In this document: positions 36,701 to 43,955 of the stretch, piece after piece
Numbering within the stretch: the stretch's first letter is position 1
How the letters are laid out: every line of letters starts with the position of its first letter
Assembly (NCBI RefSeq): GCF_042429765.1
Contig: NZ_JBHLZU010000030.1
Location: 1-64,000, forward strand
DNA length: 64,000 nucleotides
Direction of reading: 5' to 3'
From: Allokutzneria oryzae
GTDB taxonomy: Bacteria > Actinomycetota > Actinomycetes > Mycobacteriales > Pseudonocardiaceae
Made by a program: the position numbers and the translations under genes
Notes under the pieces: generated by a model
The model's input: the letters and a program-made list of their open reading frames with translations, nothing else
What the model was told of the DNA's origin: nothing
Databases searched by the model: none

Positions 36701-36840
36701 AGTTCTATCGCGCTCACGGTCCGCCCCGGCTGCAACAACAATGCGGCGAGCACGACCCGCTGCTTCCCGGCCCGCACCGGCACGACCCGCCCGTCCACGA
36801 CCACCTCGAGCGACCCGAGCAGCCTGAACTCAACGGTCAT
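33754..36840 (-). CDS. AfsR/SARP regulator 3 of the tandem array
   Basis: A 1028-residue paralogue: MTVEFRLLGSLEVVVDG wHTH, BTAD with LRERFWGQLMLALYRSERQAEAL-type helices, NB-ARC (GPPGVGKT, VLLLLDNA, VVVTSRGVL, CDNLPLALRIAGANIA) and a TPR tail (NLGLAYQELGQFREAARHQ). It is the shortest of the four. ATG overlaps the stop of regulator 4 (ATGA at 36837-36840). All NTP-binding motifs are intact, so it is not a decaying copy. Confidence 0.93.
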   Translation of the reverse strand: MTVEFRLLGSLEVVVDGRVVPVRAGKQRVVLAALLLQPGRTVSAIELVDALWGEDPPLTARNAVQTHVARLRRLLGDDVIRTVGSGYVIGGGRVDLLRFRELVRRAKSTSRGTRSRLLGEALSLWRGPVLADVPSASLRANEITRVNAELLDAVEQRIDADLELGRHRELVGELRALTGDHPFRERFWGQLMLALYRSERQAEALLVFRSVSTIVNAELGVALGAELRELHQAILTGDVPPVNVVESSGVLVPQQLPGDINDFVGREDLIDRITGLLDSGTQIVVVSGPPGVGKTALAVRVAHQMKHRFPDGQLHVNLHGYSGGVAPTTEQVLARFLRALGVPTDRVPTEVDEQATMLRSELADRRVLLLLDNAIDGEQVRPLLPDSGGCAVVVTSRGVLHELADYEGARTITLSVLPEADSFALLGEFVGDALHSEPDAGADLVRLCDNLPLALRIAGANIAQQGCSVSTYVAELRSGDLLDALTVDGDEQAAVRAAFAMSYSTLSVDAQRLFRLLGLVPGPDFTQWVAASLADCTMETASSLLDELATANLVQEQENGRYQLHDLLRAYAGQRAVAEESAEGIDSAVARLLDWHLFAAGSARGLLPLRAYTAKLPESVRIGVPFIDRAGADTWMEDERANLRAAVALAAQRGRNEHLWRFVDVLWVYLLAKGHNVDCREIAERGLAAAVAVDNSGAIATMHSHLAHLTWISGDPHGALVEYDKALAAADQGASSLELGNILNNCAGVHWELGATEKAIEYLWRAARIYQEVEARHQEANARGNLGLAYQELGQFREAARHQEDATVLAERLGAWDSYANALANLSSVRYVLGDIEGAVNGMREAIARCDELGLHQAGAIARVGFAEILAGEGDGAGALREAQAARELVSDSDKWGDVAVSCALGVAHFALGEWTEARASYREAMNAARQAGFVRHEIDAAIGLAKTGLRIQPAGQAVDYANSALEQAREHGNRSREAEALHVLGLLLHDAGDVAAARGHWERAEKMFTEMGARAAVKVCALLESTR

Positions 36841-39800
36841 CGCACCCGTTCCAGCAACTCCCGCACACCGTCGGCCTCCGGCATGCCCATCCCGGCGAAC
36901 ATCTCCACCGCCCGCTCCCAGTGCTCCCGCGCCCCGACCACGTCACCGGCCGCACGCAGAGCTTCCCCCACAACCCGCAACGTCCGCGCCTCCCACACCT
37001 GGTGATGAAGCTTTCGGTGCTGCTCAAGTGCTCGCTCGCCGTATTCCACCGCCACGGCGGGCTCTCCGGCACGGGCGTAGCACTCGGCCAGAGCGGTCCG
37101 AGCCATCGGCTCACACAGCCTGATGTCGTTTTCCAAAGAGATCCTCAAAGCCTCAGAGGCGGCCTCCTCCGCTTCCGAAACCCTGTCATGGGCTAGCAGC
37201 ATCTTCGACAAGTCGACGAGCGACATGGCGAGTCCGGGCAGGAACTTGATCCGGCGCATCACGTGGACACTCTTCTGCTGCAAGAGCAGGGCCTCTTCGA
37301 GATCACCTCGTCGGCGACAGATCTCGGCTAGTGTTCCCGAAGCCTCTGCCTCCTTGAGCTTGTTTCCCGTTTCGATGGCAATCTCCAGGGACCTCCCCAC
37401 ATGGATGGACGCCTGGTCGACATCGCCGGCAAAGAGATGGGTCAGCGCCAGTTCATCCAGTGCCGCCGCCTCACCATGACGCGCGGCAAGCCGGTGCCAC
37501 ACATCGAGAGCCTGTTCAAGCAGCGCCCGCGCTTCGCGAACTCGACCACCTTCCCTCGCCATCAACCCGAGGTTGCTCAGTGAGATCCCTTGGATGTGAA
37601 GCACCTCGAGCTCCTTGGCCAACGCCAATGCACGCTCAAGACAACCTCTGGCCAGGTCGATATCACCGGAATGCGCATATGCCGCCCCCAAGTTCATCAG
37701 AACATTGGTCAGTGCATGACTCTCGCCGAGCTCGCGAAAAATCAGCTCAGCCTCGAGCAAGTAGTCGACAGACTCAACCTGATTTCCCAGAAGAGCGTGC
37801 GCAACACCGAGGCACGTGTAGCTCTGCGCCTCTCCGACCCGGTCACCCAATAGGCGATACATTGCCAGCGCACGCCCGTGCAGTTCCACACTTTGCTCAG
37901 ACTCGTAAATCGCCTGCTTGAACACCCCCAACCCGGTGCACATGAGAGCCCGACCGTGCCCATCATTCGCCTCATCGGCGGCGGCGCGCCCATATTCGAG
38001 CAACTCGAGCCAGTCGGATCCATATCTCCGATGGCGGAGATAACTAGCCATGGAGAAAACGAGCTCCCATGAATATCTCAAAGGCCCCAGCTCGCTCGAG
38101 CTGCGCACCATGGCAATAAGATTGGCTCGCTCATCATCGAACCAGGAAAGCGCTTCTGTCGCACCTTCAAAGGCGACTTCAAGACCGGCCGGGACTTCGA
38201 GGTCAGCAGGAGCACACCGCATCTCCGGATTCAACACTTTCGCAGCATTATTCACTGCCGAGAGGTAGGACTCAAAGAGCGCGCGACGAGCCCGCGAATC
38301 TCCGAATGACTTCCCAGCTAGGGAATACTTCTTGTGCGAGTAAAGACGGATGAGATCGTGAAACTGGTATCGGCCCGGCCGATGTTCACGAATGAGATTA
38401 GCGGCGGAGAGCTTGTCCAGGATGACACCTGCCCACCCGAGGTCTCGATCAGTCAGCGCAGCGGCGACCCAGCTCGTGAAATCAACCCCAGGAACCAGAG
38501 CCAGCGCGGCGAACAATTTCTTGCCGTCAGGGTCGAGTGTCGCGTAGGACAGCTCAAATGCGGCCCGTACCGCAGCGTGGTCGTCACCCTCGATCGTCAG
38601 CGAGTCGAGAAGGTCACCAGATTTCATCCTGTCGATATAGGCACGGACGTCAATGGCCTGGAAAGCCAGGTTGGCGCCGGCGATCCGCAACGCAAGCGGA
38701 AGGTTCCCACAGAGCGTGGCGAGCTCCCGTCTGGCGTCCACATCAGCTTCACCCCATCGGCCACCGACAAGCTCGCCAAGCAGTTCCCCCGAATCCTTGA
38801 CACTCAGCGTAGGCAGCGACAGTGGATGCGCCGAACCCTCGCCCGCCAGAGCGCGGAGCTCGTTCCTACTGGTGATCAACACTGAGCAACCGGGCAGCGC
38901 CCGAAGCAAAGGACGCACCTGTTCCGCATCTGCCGCGTTGTCGAGGACCACCAGCACACGCCTGGTCGCCATCGTCGCCCGGAGTTTCTTCGCTTGCTCC
39001 TCCAGCTCGGTGGGAACCTCCTGTGGCCTCGTCCCGAGCGCTCGGAGAAATCGGGCCAGCACCTGTTCGGCCGTCGGGGTAACACCCCTCGAATACCCAT
39101 GCAGGTTCACATGCAGCTGGCCATCCGGGAAGCGGTCTTTGACCCGGTGCCCCACACGAACAGCAAACGCCGACTTACCGACCCCCGGCGGCCCCGACAC
39201 GACAACAAGTCGAGCACCCTCGGCTTCAGGATCGAGCAGGCTCACCACATGCTCGATCATCTCCGCCCTTCCCACGAAGTCACCGAGATCGGCAGGTAGC
39301 TGTTGCGGAACAACCCGAGCCTCGACGTCAGGCTCCGCGGCCTGCTCAACCTCGCCCGTGAGCATCTTCTGGTGGAGCTCGCGAAGCTCGGCTCCAACCT
39401 CGGACGACAGGTCCAGCCCCGTCCGCTGCACGACATCACGGAACGCCGCCAACGCCTCGGCCTGCTGCCCCGAGCGGTACAACGCCAGCATCAGCTGTCC
39501 CCAGAACCGCTCACGAAACGGGTACTCCGCCGTCAGCGCACGCAACTCTCCAATGACCGAGCCATGCCTCCCCTGGCTCAGATCGACATCGATACGCCAC
39601 TCAAGCGCCTGTAGAAGCTCGGCTTCCAGAGCCGGGCACTCGGCGTCCCTCAGCTCATCGGACGGCACATCCAGAAGAGGACGGCCGCGCCACAGTCCAA
39701 CTGCCTCACGCAACGTCTCCGCTTTCAGCTCGCCTGATTCGCCAGAAGCACGGGCGACAAGGCTGCGGAAGCGAAGCAAGTCCACGCGGTCCGGGTCCAC

Positions 39801-40109
39801 ATCTACGAAGTAGCCACCCTCGACGGTTCGGATCAGCTCCGCAACACTGAGCGCTCGCCGAAGGCGGGTCACATGGGTCTGGACGGCGTTGTGTGAGTCC
39901 TTCGGCGCGTTGTCTCCCCATAGGTACTCGACCAGTTGACTCGTCCGAACCGGTCGCCCGGCATGAAGCAGCAAGGCGGCAAGGACAACTCTCTGCTTGG
40001 GCGCGTTGATCGGAACAATGTGACCGTCAACCCAGACCTCCAGAGATCCGAGGACCTTGAACTCGACTGCCAACGTGGCAGCCCCCCGCTCGCGCGCGCT
40101 CCTACCCAC
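36837..40109 (-). CDS. AfsR/SARP regulator 4 (first gene) of the tandem array
   Basis: About 1090 residues; first gene of the operon. The wHTH begins VEFKVLGSLEVWVDG, then BTAD, NB-ARC (GPPGVGKS with Ser for Thr, VLVVLDNA, VLITSRNEL, CGNLPLALRIAGANLA) and TPRs (CLGVAHALLGNQVESVDYL, NLGAAYAHSGDIDLARGCL). GTG 40109 is chosen for GGGGGA six bases upstream; TTG 40073 is closer to the conserved domain. The part between about 37.6 and 38.5 kb (TPRs and end of NB-ARC) is clearly AT-richer than the rest of the array, hinting at recombination. Confidence 0.92.
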   Translation of the reverse strand: MGRSARERGAATLAVEFKVLGSLEVWVDGHIVPINAPKQRVVLAALLLHAGRPVRTSQLVEYLWGDNAPKDSHNAVQTHVTRLRRALSVAELIRTVEGGYFVDVDPDRVDLLRFRSLVARASGESGELKAETLREAVGLWRGRPLLDVPSDELRDAECPALEAELLQALEWRIDVDLSQGRHGSVIGELRALTAEYPFRERFWGQLMLALYRSGQQAEALAAFRDVVQRTGLDLSSEVGAELRELHQKMLTGEVEQAAEPDVEARVVPQQLPADLGDFVGRAEMIEHVVSLLDPEAEGARLVVVSGPPGVGKSAFAVRVGHRVKDRFPDGQLHVNLHGYSRGVTPTAEQVLARFLRALGTRPQEVPTELEEQAKKLRATMATRRVLVVLDNAADAEQVRPLLRALPGCSVLITSRNELRALAGEGSAHPLSLPTLSVKDSGELLGELVGGRWGEADVDARRELATLCGNLPLALRIAGANLAFQAIDVRAYIDRMKSGDLLDSLTIEGDDHAAVRAAFELSYATLDPDGKKLFAALALVPGVDFTSWVAAALTDRDLGWAGVILDKLSAANLIREHRPGRYQFHDLIRLYSHKKYSLAGKSFGDSRARRALFESYLSAVNNAAKVLNPEMRCAPADLEVPAGLEVAFEGATEALSWFDDERANLIAMVRSSSELGPLRYSWELVFSMASYLRHRRYGSDWLELLEYGRAAADEANDGHGRALMCTGLGVFKQAIYESEQSVELHGRALAMYRLLGDRVGEAQSYTCLGVAHALLGNQVESVDYLLEAELIFRELGESHALTNVLMNLGAAYAHSGDIDLARGCLERALALAKELEVLHIQGISLSNLGLMAREGGRVREARALLEQALDVWHRLAARHGEAAALDELALTHLFAGDVDQASIHVGRSLEIAIETGNKLKEAEASGTLAEICRRRGDLEEALLLQQKSVHVMRRIKFLPGLAMSLVDLSKMLLAHDRVSEAEEAASEALRISLENDIRLCEPMARTALAECYARAGEPAVAVEYGERALEQHRKLHHQVWEARTLRVVGEALRAAGDVVGAREHWERAVEMFAGMGMPEADGVRELLERVR

Positions 40110-40520
40110 GAAACATCCCCCGTTCTCCCGGCTACACACCGGTCGTGTCAGGTCTCCCCAGACCTGTGACGGTGCCGACTCGACTCGTCAGCGCCTACCT
40201 CTATTACATGGCGGCCTTCACAGCATCGCTGCTGGTGAGGCGCGGCGACACGGAGTACGCGTTCTCTGGGGCATTGACCGGAACGAGATGGCCGTCCGGG
40301 GTCCGTTCAGCGGTGCCTGACGGACGGTTGGCGACCCCCCGTTATCGGGCCGTCACCAACTGCCACTAACGTGTTGTGCGCCACGTGAGCAACCCGCCCA
40401 CAGTGACGAACGTCCCTCAAGCGGTCGTCCCGCGCTCGACGACCGGCCTTTCGGCGTTCACCGCAGGTCCATCCCGAGCGCTTAGCGTCCGAGCCGTCGA
40501 CGCCGTTCGAGGAGGTGGCC
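40110..40520. other. Intergenic region between the SARP array and the GDPD-like gene
   Basis: About 410 bases between divergent starts. It contains the inverted repeat at 40149-40166 and presumably both promoters. A 74-codon plus-strand open frame (40145-40369) has no recognisable domain, no good ribosome site and no homologue known to me, so it is not called. Nothing else is recognisable. Confidence 0.5.
40149..40166. promoter_or_regulatory. Inverted repeat upstream of the SARP array
   Basis: CAGGTCT-CCCC-AGACCTG, a perfect 7-bp inverted repeat centred 48 bases upstream of the regulator 4 start. It could be an operator, or a hairpin in the 5' leader. No SARP-type direct heptamer repeats were recognised here. 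Confidence 0.4.
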
Positions 40521-41372
40521 GTGCAGGCATTCCGTCGCATCGCGGTACTACTGCTGACGATCTTCGGAGTGCTCGCGAGCGCCACCGCGCCGGGCATCGC
40601 GGCGCCTTCCCGCGTGAAGCCGCTTCCGCAGGCACACGCACACAACGACTACGAGCACACGCGTCCGTTGCTCGACGCCCTCGCCAACGGCTTCACCAGC
40701 GTCGAGGCCGACATCTACCTGGTGGACGGCGCCCTGCTCGTCGGGCACGACCCGGACGACCTGCGGCCGGACCGCACTCTTCAGTCCCTGTACCTGGAGC
40801 CGCTGCGCCAGCAGGTCATCGCCAACCACGGCCGTGTGCACCCCGGCCGCCCCGGACTGTTCCAGCTGCTCATCGACCTGAAGAACACCGGCGCCGCCAC
40901 CTACGCAGAGCTGGACCGGGTGCTTCGCTCGCCGAGGTACTCCTGGATGTTCAGCCAGTACGTGTCCGGCAAGGTCGTTCGCGGTGCCGTTGACGTGGTT
41001 GTTTCCGGCGACCGGCCACGTCAGCTGATGAGCGGTCAGCGGCACCGCCTGGCGTTCTACGACGGCCGGATGACCGACGCGGCGGACCTCGGGCCCGGTT
41101 CGGACGCCAAGCTCGCCGCCCTGGTCTCGGACAACTGGACGAAGCTGTTCACGTGGAACGGCGTCGGTCCGATGCCTGCTGCTGAGAGGGCGAAGCTTCG
41201 CGAGATCGTGGCCACCGCGCACCGGGCCGGCCAGCGGGTTCGGTTCTGGGCGACGCCCGACTCGCCGGGACCCGAACGCGAAGCGATTTGGCGAGAACTC
41301 GTCACCTCTGGGGTGGATCACCTCAACACCGACGATCTGTCCGGACTGCGAGCGTTCCTCACAAGGGGCTGA
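40521..41372 (+). CDS. Secreted GDPD/PI-PLC-like phosphodiesterase (AIM6-like)
   Basis: A 283-residue exported protein. Signal peptide is FRRIAVLLLTIFGVLASATAPGIAA. The TIM-barrel start has HAHNDYEHTRPLLDAL and SVEADIYLVDGALLVGHD, the catalytic His and Glu/Asp pattern of glycerophosphodiester phosphodiesterase and AIM6-type proteins. Later motifs are LLIDLKN and RVRFWATPDS. GTG 40521 has GAGGAG about six bases upstream. It probably cleaves a phosphodiester in phospholipid or cell-wall polymers outside the cell; the exact substrate is unknown. Confidence 0.85.
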   Translation: MQAFRRIAVLLLTIFGVLASATAPGIAAPSRVKPLPQAHAHNDYEHTRPLLDALANGFTSVEADIYLVDGALLVGHDPDDLRPDRTLQSLYLEPLRQQVIANHGRVHPGRPGLFQLLIDLKNTGAATYAELDRVLRSPRYSWMFSQYVSGKVVRGAVDVVVSGDRPRQLMSGQRHRLAFYDGRMTDAADLGPGSDAKLAALVSDNWTKLFTWNGVGPMPAAERAKLREIVATAHRAGQRVRFWATPDSPGPEREAIWRELVTSGVDHLNTDDLSGLRAFLTRG

Positions 41373-41621
41373 AGGGTTGTACTTCTACGCCACTTGGTGG
41401 CGTCACCCACGTGACCCAGACCTCACATACGGTAATTGATCCTGGGTTGGAAACGACCCGGTAACGGTGCCTCCAGCTGCCTAAACCTCCTCGATCGTAA
41501 AACACCCCCTTCGCGTTACTGTGACGACGGCCACACTCTGAGACGTTTGGGTTCCCCGCCGCGGTTACGTACGGTCGCTTCTCGGTTGGCCCCGAAACCC
41601 AACCGACGCAGTGCCGGAGAG
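41373..41621 (+). other. Promoter region of the rpf gene
   Basis: About 250 bases before the riboswitch with no gene. It contains several GTAAC/GTTAC elements (for example CGGTAACGG near 41459, GCGTTACTG near 41513, CGGTTACG near 41572). These resemble half-sites reported for regulators such as MtrA at rpf promoters, but their spacing is irregular. It also holds an inverted repeat GTCAC-CCAC-GTGAC at 41402-41415. The exact promoter is not assigned. Confidence 0.35.
41387..41403 (+). terminator. Hairpin after the GDPD-like gene
   Basis: ACGCCAC-TTG-GTGGCGT, a perfect 7-bp stem beginning 15 bases after the stop. It has no T-tract, so its strength as a terminator is uncertain. Confidence 0.4.
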
Positions 41622-41803
41622 CTGACGCGCCAAATCCTGTCCAGCAGGTCTCCGGTCAACGACCCCGAGCGGAAAGACAACTTCTGGACAGGAGCGGGGG
41701 AACCACTTCCCGGGCGTCCCGAGCGCCCTAGGGGTGAAGCCGGTCCCGACCGGCCGGGCCCTCCCCGACAGAGCCCGAACCCGACAGCTCACCTCGCAGG
41801 CGC
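41622..41803 (+). ncRNA. c-di-AMP riboswitch (ydaO-yuaA class)
   Basis: The leader of the Rpf gene carries the landmarks of the actinobacterial ydaO riboswitch in order: GCGCCAAATCCTG (41627-41639), ACAGGAGCGGGGGAACCA (41687-41704), TAGGGGTGAAGCCGG (41729-41743) and the 3' element CCGACAGCTCACCTCGCAGG (41781-41800). The element ends just before the ribosome site AGGAGAGAG. In actinobacteria this class turns off cell-wall hydrolase genes such as rpf when c-di-AMP is high. Boundaries are approximate. Confidence 0.92.
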
Positions 41804-41819
41804 GGTAGGAGAGAGAGAA

Positions 41820-42479
41820 ATGACTTCTTACCGAGGCAAGCACCGCAAGCAGTCCACCACCGGTCGCAACGTGGCCCGCCTGGCAGTCGCCGGCGCCGTG
41901 GCCGCAGCGCCATTCGTTGTGACCGCAGGCACCGCCTCGGCCGCCACCCCCAACTGGGATGCCCTCGCCAAGTGCGAGAGCGGCGGCAACGCAAGCATCA
42001 ACACGGGCAACGGCTACTCCGGTCTGTACCAGTTCAAGCAGTCGACCTGGCTGGCCTACGGTGGCGGCGCCTACGGTCAGAACGCCCACCAGGCAACGGC
42101 TGCCCAGCAGACCGAGATTGCCCAGCGGCTCTACAACGCCAGGGGCGCGAACCAGTGGCCTGGCTGCACCAAGAAGACCGGCTGGGCGAACGGCGGTGGC
42201 GGCGGTGGCAGCACCAAGGCCAAGCCCGTGTCCAAGAAGCAGGTCACCAAGAAGGCCGCTCCGGTGAAGAAGGCCGCGACCCCCGCGCCGGCCGCCACCG
42301 CTCCGGTCAAGATCGAGAAGAACGGTGCCGACTACACCGTTGTTGCCGGTGACACGCTGTCCAAGATCGCCGCGGCGAACAACGTCGAGGGCGGCTGGAA
42401 GGCGCTGTTCGAGCGCAACAAGGACGTCGTCAAGGACGCCAACCTGATCATCGTCGGTCAGCAGCTCGACCTGAAGTGA
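41820..42479 (+). CDS. rpfA: Resuscitation-promoting factor, Rpf domain plus LysM
   Basis: A 219-residue secreted muralytic enzyme. Signal peptide is about residues 1-41 (ends TASAA). The Rpf lysozyme-like domain runs about 44-117 (PNWDALAKCESGGN, catalytic Glu53, Cys52 paired with the Cys in QWPGC). A Lys/Ala-rich linker is followed by LysM at about 170-219 (YTVVAGDTLSKIAAANNVEGGW). It cleaves peptidoglycan during exit from dormancy. ATG 41820 follows AGGAGAGAGAGAA. Expression is governed by the c-di-AMP riboswitch immediately upstream. It corresponds in position to M. tuberculosis rpfA (Rv0867c). Confidence 0.95.
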   Translation: MTSYRGKHRKQSTTGRNVARLAVAGAVAAAPFVVTAGTASAATPNWDALAKCESGGNASINTGNGYSGLYQFKQSTWLAYGGGAYGQNAHQATAAQQTEIAQRLYNARGANQWPGCTKKTGWANGGGGGGSTKAKPVSKKQVTKKAAPVKKAATPAPAATAPVKIEKNGADYTVVAGDTLSKIAAANNVEGGWKALFERNKDVVKDANLIIVGQQLDLK

Positions 42480-42502
42480 CGATGTGCTGAGCACGTCCTG
42501 GT

Positions 42503-42536
42503 GAAAGGCCCTGGCCAGCAATGGCCGGGGCCTTTC
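42503..42536. terminator. Strong terminator between rpf and mogA-moaE
   Basis: GAAAGGCCCTGGCC, loop AGCAAT, GGCCGGGGCCTTTC: a 14-bp stem with one mismatch, placed between two convergent genes and usable in both directions. Confidence 0.85.
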
Positions 42537-42552
42537 GCTCGTCTCCGGCGAG

Positions 42553-43470
42553 CTACGGGCAGTTGACCCACTCTTCGGTCCCGTCCGCGAAGAGCTGGCG
42601 CTTCCAGATGGGGAGCCGTAGCTTGACCTCATCGACAAGATCAGCGCACGCGACGAAGGCCTCGCGGCGGTGCGACGCGGAGACCGCGCACGCCAGGGCG
42701 GAGTCACCGATCCCGAGGTCACCGATGCGGTGGCTGACCGCGAGCGCGAAGACCTTCGGGTGCCGGGCGGCCACGTCGGCGGCGACCTCGGCGATCACCT
42801 TCTCCGCGCTCGGATGGCCGGAGTACTCCAGCTCGCGCACCTCGCGGCCGCCGTCGTGGTCGCGGACCACGCCGGAGAACGTGACAACGGCGCCCGCGGT
42901 GCGGCTCGACACCAGGTCGGCGTGCTCGGCGACGTCGAGCGGGGACTCGGTCACCACTGCCCGCAGCACCTGGGCCGGAGAGTCGGCTCGTGTCACGTGG
43001 TCACCTCCGCTCAGCTGGTCGACCGCGTGGTCGAGCACCCCGTCGAGCACGGTGAGCCCGTCCCGCACTCCGCCGGTCGAGCCGGGCAGGTTCACCACGA
43101 GGGTCCGGCCCGCGACTCCGGCGACTCCGCGCGAGAGCACCGCGGTCGGGACCTTCGGCAGGCCTTGGGCGCGGATCGCGTCGGCGAGGCCCGGAATCTC
43201 GTAGTCCAGCACCGAGCGGGTCGCTTCCGGCGTGCCGTCGGTCGGTGAGATGCCGGTCCCGCCCGTCGTGACCACCACGTCCACGCCGTCCGCGATCGCG
43301 GCGCGCAGCTCCGTGGCGACCGGGTCCCCATCAGGGACGACCACGGGCGCGGGCACCTCGTAGCCCTTCGCGCTCAGCCAGGACTCGATCACCGGACCGG
43401 TGCGGTCGGTGTAGACGCCGGCTGCCGCGCGGTTCGAGGCCACGACCACGCGGGCCGTGCGCGCGCTCAC
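42553..43470 (-). CDS. MogA-MoaE fusion: molybdopterin adenylyltransferase plus molybdopterin synthase large subunit
   Basis: A 305-residue bifunctional Moco protein. The N-terminal half (1-160) is MogA/MoaB-like: TTGGTGISPTDGTPEATRSV, then RGVAGVAGRTLVVNLPGSTGG. The C-terminal half (165-305) is MoaE with VTFSGVVRDHDGG, ELEYSGHPSAEKVI, VSHRIGDLGIGDSALACAV and the catalytic Lys region EVKLRLPIWKRQLF. GTG 43470 overlaps the moaC stop (GTGA). It combines the step before (MPT synthase with MoaD) and the adenylation step in one chain, suggesting channelling of molybdopterin. In M. tuberculosis the two are separate genes (moaE2, mog). Confidence 0.92.
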   Translation of the reverse strand: MSARTARVVVASNRAAAGVYTDRTGPVIESWLSAKGYEVPAPVVVPDGDPVATELRAAIADGVDVVVTTGGTGISPTDGTPEATRSVLDYEIPGLADAIRAQGLPKVPTAVLSRGVAGVAGRTLVVNLPGSTGGVRDGLTVLDGVLDHAVDQLSGGDHVTRADSPAQVLRAVVTESPLDVAEHADLVSSRTAGAVVTFSGVVRDHDGGREVRELEYSGHPSAEKVIAEVAADVAARHPKVFALAVSHRIGDLGIGDSALACAVSASHRREAFVACADLVDEVKLRLPIWKRQLFADGTEEWVNCP

Positions 43471-43949
43471 CGGTCCTCCGGACGGGTCCACAGGCCGGTC
43501 TTGCCGCCTTCCTTGCGCTCGACGCGCACGGCGTCCAGTGTCGCGGCGGGGTCCACGGCCTTGACCATGTCGTGCAGCGTGAGCCCGGCGACCGTGACCG
43601 CGGTCAGAGCCTCCATCTCCACACCGGTGCGGTCCGTGGTGCGGACGGTCGCGGTGATCCGGACGTCGGAGCCCTCCGCCGCCAGGTCCACGACCACACC
43701 GGCGAGCGCGATCGGGTGGCACAGCGGGACGAGGTCAGGCGTGCGCTTGGCACCCATGATCCCCGCGATCCTGGCGGTGGCCAGGGCGTCGCCCTTCGGC
43801 AGTCCGTCCCTGCGCAGCAGCGATACGACCTCTTCGGTGGTGCGCAGCACACCGGTGGCGACGGCGAGCCGGGCGCCCGGCCGCTTGTCGGACACATCGA
43901 CCATCCTGGCCGCTCCGGCCTCGTCGACGTGGGTCAGCTCCTCCGCCAC
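43467..43949 (-). CDS. moaC: Cyclic pyranopterin monophosphate synthase MoaC
   Basis: A 160-residue enzyme converting the MoaA product to cyclic pyranopterin monophosphate. Motifs: ARMVDVSDKRPGARLAVATG, MGAKRTPDLVPLCHPI, TDRTGVEMEALTAV, LHDMVKAVD. GTG 43949 starts six bases after the malic enzyme stop, so it is likely in one transcript with malic enzyme upstream and mogA-moaE downstream. Confidence 0.95.
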   Translation of the reverse strand: MAEELTHVDEAGAARMVDVSDKRPGARLAVATGVLRTTEEVVSLLRRDGLPKGDALATARIAGIMGAKRTPDLVPLCHPIALAGVVVDLAAEGSDVRITATVRTTDRTGVEMEALTAVTVAGLTLHDMVKAVDPAATLDAVRVERKEGGKTGLWTRPEDR

Positions 43950-43955
43950 GCCGTT

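Noticed and set aside
27347..40109. Considering the SARP array as an anti-phage STAND (Avs/bNACHT) system
   Set aside because: Each protein begins with an OmpR-type wHTH and BTAD, with no nuclease, protease or membrane effector domain, so transcription control is the better reading.
40145..40369. A 74-codon plus-strand open frame between the SARP array and the GDPD-like gene
   Set aside because: No recognisable domain, no clear ribosome site and it overlaps the likely SARP promoter; left uncalled.
41402..41415. GTCAC-CCAC-GTGAC inverted repeat as a CRP/GlxR site upstream of rpf
   Set aside because: The half-sites are in the opposite order to the CRP-type GTGA...TCAC arrangement, and it overlaps the hairpin after the GDPD-like gene.
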